Positions 31,558 to 35,039 of a DNA stretch of 35,039 nt are shown piece after piece. Source of the stretch: an uncultured Collinsella sp. GTDB lineage: Bacteria; Actinomycetota; Coriobacteriia; Coriobacteriales; Coriobacteriaceae. The notes under the pieces are model-generated. The model had not been told where the DNA came from. It searched no databases and was given only the letters and a program-made list of their open reading frames with translations. The first letter of the stretch is position 1. Every line of letters starts with the position of its first letter. Made by a program: the position numbers and the translations under genes. The DNA lies in NCBI GenBank assembly GCA_900550735.1, contig URTD01000002.1, forward strand, positions 1 to 35,039, given 5' to 3'.

Positions 31558-31641
31558 CACCTACAGCGTTTTGCAACCGAGATTTTTAAAAAAATGCCTA
31601 AAATGGCTCAGATCGCCGACAATTGGGAAACGGGGTGCGTT

Positions 31642-32664
31642 ATGGCGCAGATGAGAATCAAGGACATTGCCGCCGAGGCGGGCGTGAGTCCGGCCACGGT
31701 CTCGCGCTACCTCAACAACCGCCCCGGGCAAATGACCGAGGAGACCCGTGCTCGCATCGCGGCAGTTATCGAGCGCACCGGCTATCGCCCACGTGCCGCC
31801 GCGCGCAATCTGCGCAGCTCGCGTACGAACCTCATCGGTGTGATTCTGGCTGACATCGCCAACCCGTTCTCGAGCGCCATGCTCGAGGGCCTTTCCGCCA
31901 GCGCCGCGGCGCGCGGCTGCTCGCTCATGACGGCCATTAGCGGCAACGACCCCGCTAAGGAAGCGGAGTCGCTCACCAGACTTATCGATGCCGGCGTGGA
32001 CGGCCTGGTCGTCAACACCTGCGGAGGCAATGACGAGGCGATCGCCGCGGCAGCGGGACGTCTGCCCGTTGTGCTGCTCGACCGCGACGTTGCCGACGGC
32101 GGTGTTGACCTGGTGACATCTAACAACCGTGAGCTGGTCGCCGGCTTGGTAGATGCCTTGGCAGCTGCGGGCAGCGAGCGTCTGTGCCTGCTCACCGAGG
32201 CAAGTGACGATAGCCCCGTGCGTCGAGAGCGCGCCGAGGCCTTTGCCGACGAGCTTTCGCGCCGCGGCCTTGCGGGCGAGGTCGTCACCCTGGCCGACGG
32301 TGGCGCCACGGGCGTCGGTCGCTTGGACGAGACCATCCGCGGCTATGCAGGCAAAAAGCTCGGCCTCATTGCCGTCAACGGCCTGGTTTTCCTGCGTCTG
32401 ACCGAGGCACTGGCGCAGCTTGGTCCCTCGCTGCCGGCGGGTCTCAAGATCGCAACGTTTGACGATTACCCCTGGAATCACGTGCTCTTTGGCGGCGTGA
32501 CCACGGCCGCGCAAGACACCCTTACCATCGCCGAGCGCGTGGTCGAGCGCCTGTCCGAGCGCATCGACGTTGTTACCACTACTGTGGGCGAGGCCGCAAA
32601 GCTGGCGCCCAAACGCATCGAGATCCCCGGCCACATCGAACACCGCGCATCGACCTCGCGCTAA
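31642..32664 (+). CDS. LacI-family regulator (KdgR-like) of the kdgK locus
   Basis: A 340-residue LacI/GalR repressor. The helix-turn-helix is MRIKDIAAEAGVSPATVSRY (residues 4-23), with the hinge and NLRSSRTNLIGVILADIANP following. The sensor domain has GVDGLVVNTCGG, VVLLDRDV and TFDDYPWNHVLFGGVTT. The YPW...GGVTT ending resembles KdgR-type LacI regulators of Gram-positive bacteria. The ATG at 31642 has GGGGTG 5 nt upstream and begins at the usual distance from the helix-turn-helix. An open extension to 31594 is rejected. It is divergent from kdgK across the tandem operators and is probably induced by KDG or KDPG (inference). Confidence 0.87.
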   Translation: MAQMRIKDIAAEAGVSPATVSRYLNNRPGQMTEETRARIAAVIERTGYRPRAAARNLRSSRTNLIGVILADIANPFSSAMLEGLSASAAARGCSLMTAISGNDPAKEAESLTRLIDAGVDGLVVNTCGGNDEAIAAAAGRLPVVLLDRDVADGGVDLVTSNNRELVAGLVDALAAAGSERLCLLTEASDDSPVRRERAEAFADELSRRGLAGEVVTLADGGATGVGRLDETIRGYAGKKLGLIAVNGLVFLRLTEALAQLGPSLPAGLKIATFDDYPWNHVLFGGVTTAAQDTLTIAERVVERLSERIDVVTTTVGEAAKLAPKRIEIPGHIEHRASTSR

Positions 32665-32717
32665 CCGCTCGTTCGCAACGGCCTGTTCGCGCACGTTTTT
32701 TGAGCGCTTGATACGCT

Positions 32718-32733
32718 TTAACCCTGCGGAAAC
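32718..32733 (+). promoter_or_regulatory. GlnR-box-like site upstream of the glnA homologue
   Basis: TTAAC-CCTGCG-GAAAC fits the a/b half of the actinobacterial GlnR box (gTnAC-n6-GaAAC). The second half of the full box is not evident. Possible -10 words TAGTAT (about 32746) and TATAGA follow. Confidence 0.5.
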
Positions 32734-32798
32734 ATTTTTCTGCGATAGTATCTGCGATATAGACCAGTCGAAACCCGCCCGAAAGAAAGGGGAGCGAC

Positions 32799-34136
32799 AT
32801 GAACCAGCAGAACATCGATTACGTACTTCGCTCCGTAGAGCAGCGTGACATCCGCTTTGTGCGTCTGTGGTTTGTCGACATTCTCGGCCGCCTCAAGAAC
32901 TTTGCCATTAGCCCCGAGGACCTCGAGGTCGCTTTTGAGGAGGGTATTGGCTTTGACGGCTCCGCCATCGAGGGCTTTGCTACGCCCGAGGAAGCCGACA
33001 TGCTCGCATTCCCCGATGCTTCGACCTTCCAGATTCTGCCGTGGCGCCCGAGCCACAACGGCGTCGCCCGCGTGTTCTGCGACGTGTGCACCCCCGACCG
33101 CAAGCCCTTCGCCGGCGATCCGCGCGATGCGTTGCGCCGCATGTTCCGCAAGGCCGAGAAGGCTGGCTACCTGCTCAACGTGGGCGCCGAGCTGGAGTAT
33201 TACTACTTCCCCGACGAGCACACGCCCGAGCCGCTCGACAACGTGGGCTACTTCGATCTTTCGGTGAGCGATGCCGCCCGCGACCTGCGCCGCAACACGG
33301 TTCTCACGCTCGAGAAGATGTCCGTGCCCGTGGAGTACACCTTCCACGCTGCCGGCCGCTCGCAGCACGGCATGAGCCTGCGCCACGCCGAGGCCCTGAG
33401 CATGTCCGACGCCATCACCACGGCCAAACTAATCATTAAGCAGCAGGCCTACGAGAGCGGTTGCCACGCCTCCTTTATGCCCAAGCCGTTGGCGGGCGAG
33501 GACGGCAGCGCTATGTTCCTGTGCCAGTCGCTATTCGACCACGACGGCAACAACGTCTTTTGGGGCGAGGACGACGAGAAGTACCACCTCTCCGATATCG
33601 CCAAGCACTACATGGCCGGCATCCTGGCGCATGCCCGCGAGATTAGCGCCATCACCAACCCCACGGTCAACTCGTACAAGCGCATCACCACGGGCGGCGA
33701 CTCCGTGCCGCAGTACGCCACGTGGGGCCTGCGCAACCGCGCGAGCATGGTCCGCATTCCGGTCTACAAGCCCGGCAAGCAGCTGTCCACGCGCATCGAG
33801 CTTCGTAGCCCCGACCCCATGGCCAACCCGTACCTGGTCAACGCCGTCACGCTGGCGGCTGGTCTGGACGGCATCGAGCGCAAGCTGGAACTCCCGCCCG
33901 AGGCAACGGCCGAGACGCTCAAGCTTACCGACCGTCAGATGCTCGAGGCCGGCTACACGCCGCTGCCGCGCTCGCTCAAAGAGGCGCTCGACGTGTTTGA
34001 GGACTCGCAGTTTATGAAGGATGCCCTCGGCGAGCACATCCACAGCTTCTTTCTCAAAAAGAAGCGCGACGAGTGGCATAAGTTCGAGTCAACGATCACC
34101 GAGTGGGAGATTAAGCACTACCTGGCGAACTCCTAA
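32799..34136 (+). CDS. glnA: Glutamine synthetase homologue with degenerate active site
   Basis: A 445-residue protein of class I glutamine synthetase, full length, with the beta-grasp domain (FDGSAIEGF, residues 52-60) and the catalytic domain. Retained features are GAELEYYYF (Glu131, Glu133), FMPKPLAGEDGSAM, NSYKR, NRASMVRIP and RIELRSPDPMANPY. The usual HHEVxPxQHE block reads FHAAGRSQHG (182-191), so both metal-binding glutamates are Ala184 and Gly191. The metal/substrate His of GSGMHxH is Phe240 and the next His is Cys242. The flap Glu appears to be Asp301. Normal glutamine synthesis is therefore doubtful. It may be a pseudo-enzyme, a regulatory homologue, or use a different ligand set. 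GGGGAGC precedes the ATG. The GlnR-like gene follows by 50 bp, probably in one transcript. Confidence 0.85.
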   Translation: MNQQNIDYVLRSVEQRDIRFVRLWFVDILGRLKNFAISPEDLEVAFEEGIGFDGSAIEGFATPEEADMLAFPDASTFQILPWRPSHNGVARVFCDVCTPDRKPFAGDPRDALRRMFRKAEKAGYLLNVGAELEYYYFPDEHTPEPLDNVGYFDLSVSDAARDLRRNTVLTLEKMSVPVEYTFHAAGRSQHGMSLRHAEALSMSDAITTAKLIIKQQAYESGCHASFMPKPLAGEDGSAMFLCQSLFDHDGNNVFWGEDDEKYHLSDIAKHYMAGILAHAREISAITNPTVNSYKRITTGGDSVPQYATWGLRNRASMVRIPVYKPGKQLSTRIELRSPDPMANPYLVNAVTLAAGLDGIERKLELPPEATAETLKLTDRQMLEAGYTPLPRSLKEALDVFEDSQFMKDALGEHIHSFFLKKKRDEWHKFESTITEWEIKHYLANS

Positions 34137-34186
34137 TCGCGCTGGCTTGTTTCAGTACGATTGAGCTCATTTTTTTGGAGGCCGAT

Positions 34187-34849
34187 ATGTCCGAAAAGAG
34201 TGCCCTGTTCATGGCGCGCACGACGCGCTTCCACGAGTTTGCCCGCAGCTTGACGACCACCCTGGGTGTCGAGGTGAGCCTGGCCACCCCCGATTCGCCG
34301 ACTGCGGCGCACGACTTTGACCTGCTGATCCTCGATTCCGATGGAATCCGCAGCGACCGCATCGATCAGATTGCCAAGTGGCTTGACGACCGCGGCGGCG
34401 TCCCCATGCTGGTGATCGTCGACGACGAGGCGCTCGGTACCTTGCGCCTGCCCAATCACGCGCATGCCGACTTTGTATGCCCCACGGCGACACCCAACGA
34501 GCTCAAGGCTCGCGCGCAGCGCCTGATGGGCGAGGAGGAGACCGTCACCGCCGACGATGTACTCAACATCGATAACCTCGAGATTAACCTGGCTACCTAC
34601 CAGGTAACGCTCGATAACGAGCCTATCGACCTGACGCTGATGGAGTACTCGCTGCTGAGCTTTTTGGCGACGCATCCCAACCGCGCCTACAGCCGCGAAG
34701 TGCTGCTGCACCGCGTGTGGGGCTTTGAGTACTGCGGCGGCACGCGCACCGTCGACGTGCACATCCGACGCATCCGCTCTAAGGTGGGCCCGCAGATTGC
34801 GGCACATATCACCACCGTCCGCGGCGTGGGCTATCTGTTTAAGGACTAG
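34187..34849 (+). CDS. GlnR-like atypical OmpR-family regulator
   Basis: A 220-residue regulator with a degenerate receiver domain (about residues 5-112) and a C-terminal winged helix (about 125-218: LEINLATYQVTLDNEPIDLT, LMEYSLLSFLATHPNRAYSR, ending in TVRGVGYLFKD). The receiver keeps Asp50 in LLILDSDG, but the N-terminal acidic pair is absent (ALFMARTTR) and the beta-5 Lys is missing (DFVCPTATP). It is probably not phosphorylated in the usual way, as in actinobacterial GlnR. Lying right after a glnA homologue with a GlnR-box-like site, it is a good candidate nitrogen regulator, but the assignment rests on context and domain style. TTGGAGG precedes the ATG at 34187. A terminator follows. Confidence 0.8.
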   Translation: MSEKSALFMARTTRFHEFARSLTTTLGVEVSLATPDSPTAAHDFDLLILDSDGIRSDRIDQIAKWLDDRGGVPMLVIVDDEALGTLRLPNHAHADFVCPTATPNELKARAQRLMGEEETVTADDVLNIDNLEINLATYQVTLDNEPIDLTLMEYSLLSFLATHPNRAYSREVLLHRVWGFEYCGGTRTVDVHIRRIRSKVGPQIAAHITTVRGVGYLFKD

Positions 34850-34853
34850 CTTT

Positions 34854-34890
34854 CCACCACAAAGGGGACAGGCACCTTTGTGGTGGTTTT
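34854..34890 (+). terminator. Terminator after the GlnR-like gene
   Basis: CCACCACAAAGG and CCTTTGTGGTGG form a perfect 12-bp stem with the loop GGACAGGCA, followed by TTTT. Confidence 0.92.
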
Positions 34891-35004
34891 GACGCGGGTG
34901 CGGGTTCCTCTCGAATCTGCAGCAGAACTTAAGCCTTCCTAAAAGATTGCGTTCTCATACACTTGTGCCCGCATATTGGGGTACAACTCAACGTGAACAA
35001 TGAT

Positions 35005-35033
35005 GGCCCGCCACATGTTTGGCGGGCCTTTGG
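35005..35033 (+). terminator. Hairpin near the window end
   Basis: GGCCCGCC and GGCGGGCC form an 8-bp stem with an 8-nt loop followed by TTTGG. The 110 bp before it carry no gene. They may be the leader of a gene beyond the window or the end of one on the other strand. Confidence 0.6.
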
Positions 35034-35039
35034 TTATTT

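Noticed and set aside
34893..35004. Small gene at the window end
   Set aside because: No frame with a plausible ribosome-binding site. Only a hairpin is supported.

Overview
The window looks like chromosome from a GC-rich gut actinobacterium. My best guess is class Coriobacteriia, probably Collinsella. This is inferred from codon use, a FeoB followed by a Cys-rich partner, a GlnR-like atypical OmpR regulator beside a glnA homologue, a flavin oxidoreductase of the type common in that class, and an uxa/kdg layout under LacI and GntR regulators. No rRNA, tRNA, CRISPR, phage or insertion-sequence gene was found.

Layout. (1) 1-1.9 kb: 3' end of feoB and a small FeoB-associated Cys-rich membrane protein. 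(2) 2.0-9.5 kb: a D-galacturonate locus with a LacI regulator, uxaC, a GPH-type symporter, uxaB and uxaA, preceded by two perfect GGTGAACGTTCACC palindromes. (3) 9.7-10.9 kb: a GltD/NfnB-like Fe-S flavoprotein. (4) 11.0-19.3 kb: a complete Kdp potassium system, kdpDE divergent from kdpFABC, with a kdpF of 28 codons. (5) 19.5-25.8 kb: an old-yellow-enzyme/Fe-S oxidoreductase, then a GntR(FCD) regulator divergent from a GntP permease and an IlvD/Edd-type dehydratase, probably a sugar-acid (gluconate-like) module. (6) 26.0-27.2 kb: an Orc1-like AAA ATPase preceded by seven 10-bp tandem repeats. (7) 27.2-32.7 kb: a YitT-type membrane protein, a second GntR(FCD) regulator, eda, kdgK and a second LacI regulator. 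(8) 32.8-34.8 kb: a glutamine-synthetase homologue that has lost several metal-ligand residues, and a GlnR-like regulator.

The metabolic genes fit together. UxaC, UxaB and UxaA turn galacturonate into 2-keto-3-deoxygluconate (KDG). The IlvD/Edd enzyme would plausibly make KDG from an aldonate imported by GntP. KdgK and Eda finish to pyruvate and glyceraldehyde-3-phosphate.

The most interesting structure is non-coding. Two loci of the KDG branch, kdgK-eda and yitT, share a leader architecture: a TATACT -10 box, a LacI-type operator (ACGAAA-TCGG-TTTCGT), and a 58-nt hairpin with an almost invariant apical loop but compensatory changes in its stem. A second, larger RNA element of about 111-120 nt lies upstream of eda and of yitT. 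Its helices covary, and its G-U pairs fit only the sense strand of those genes. This looks like an uncharacterised cis-regulatory RNA, possibly a riboswitch, for KDG metabolism. The window also carries four copies of an exactly 67-bp palindromic repeat, an array of ACGAAA/TTTCGT palindromes, and a structured non-coding stretch downstream of the second gntR.
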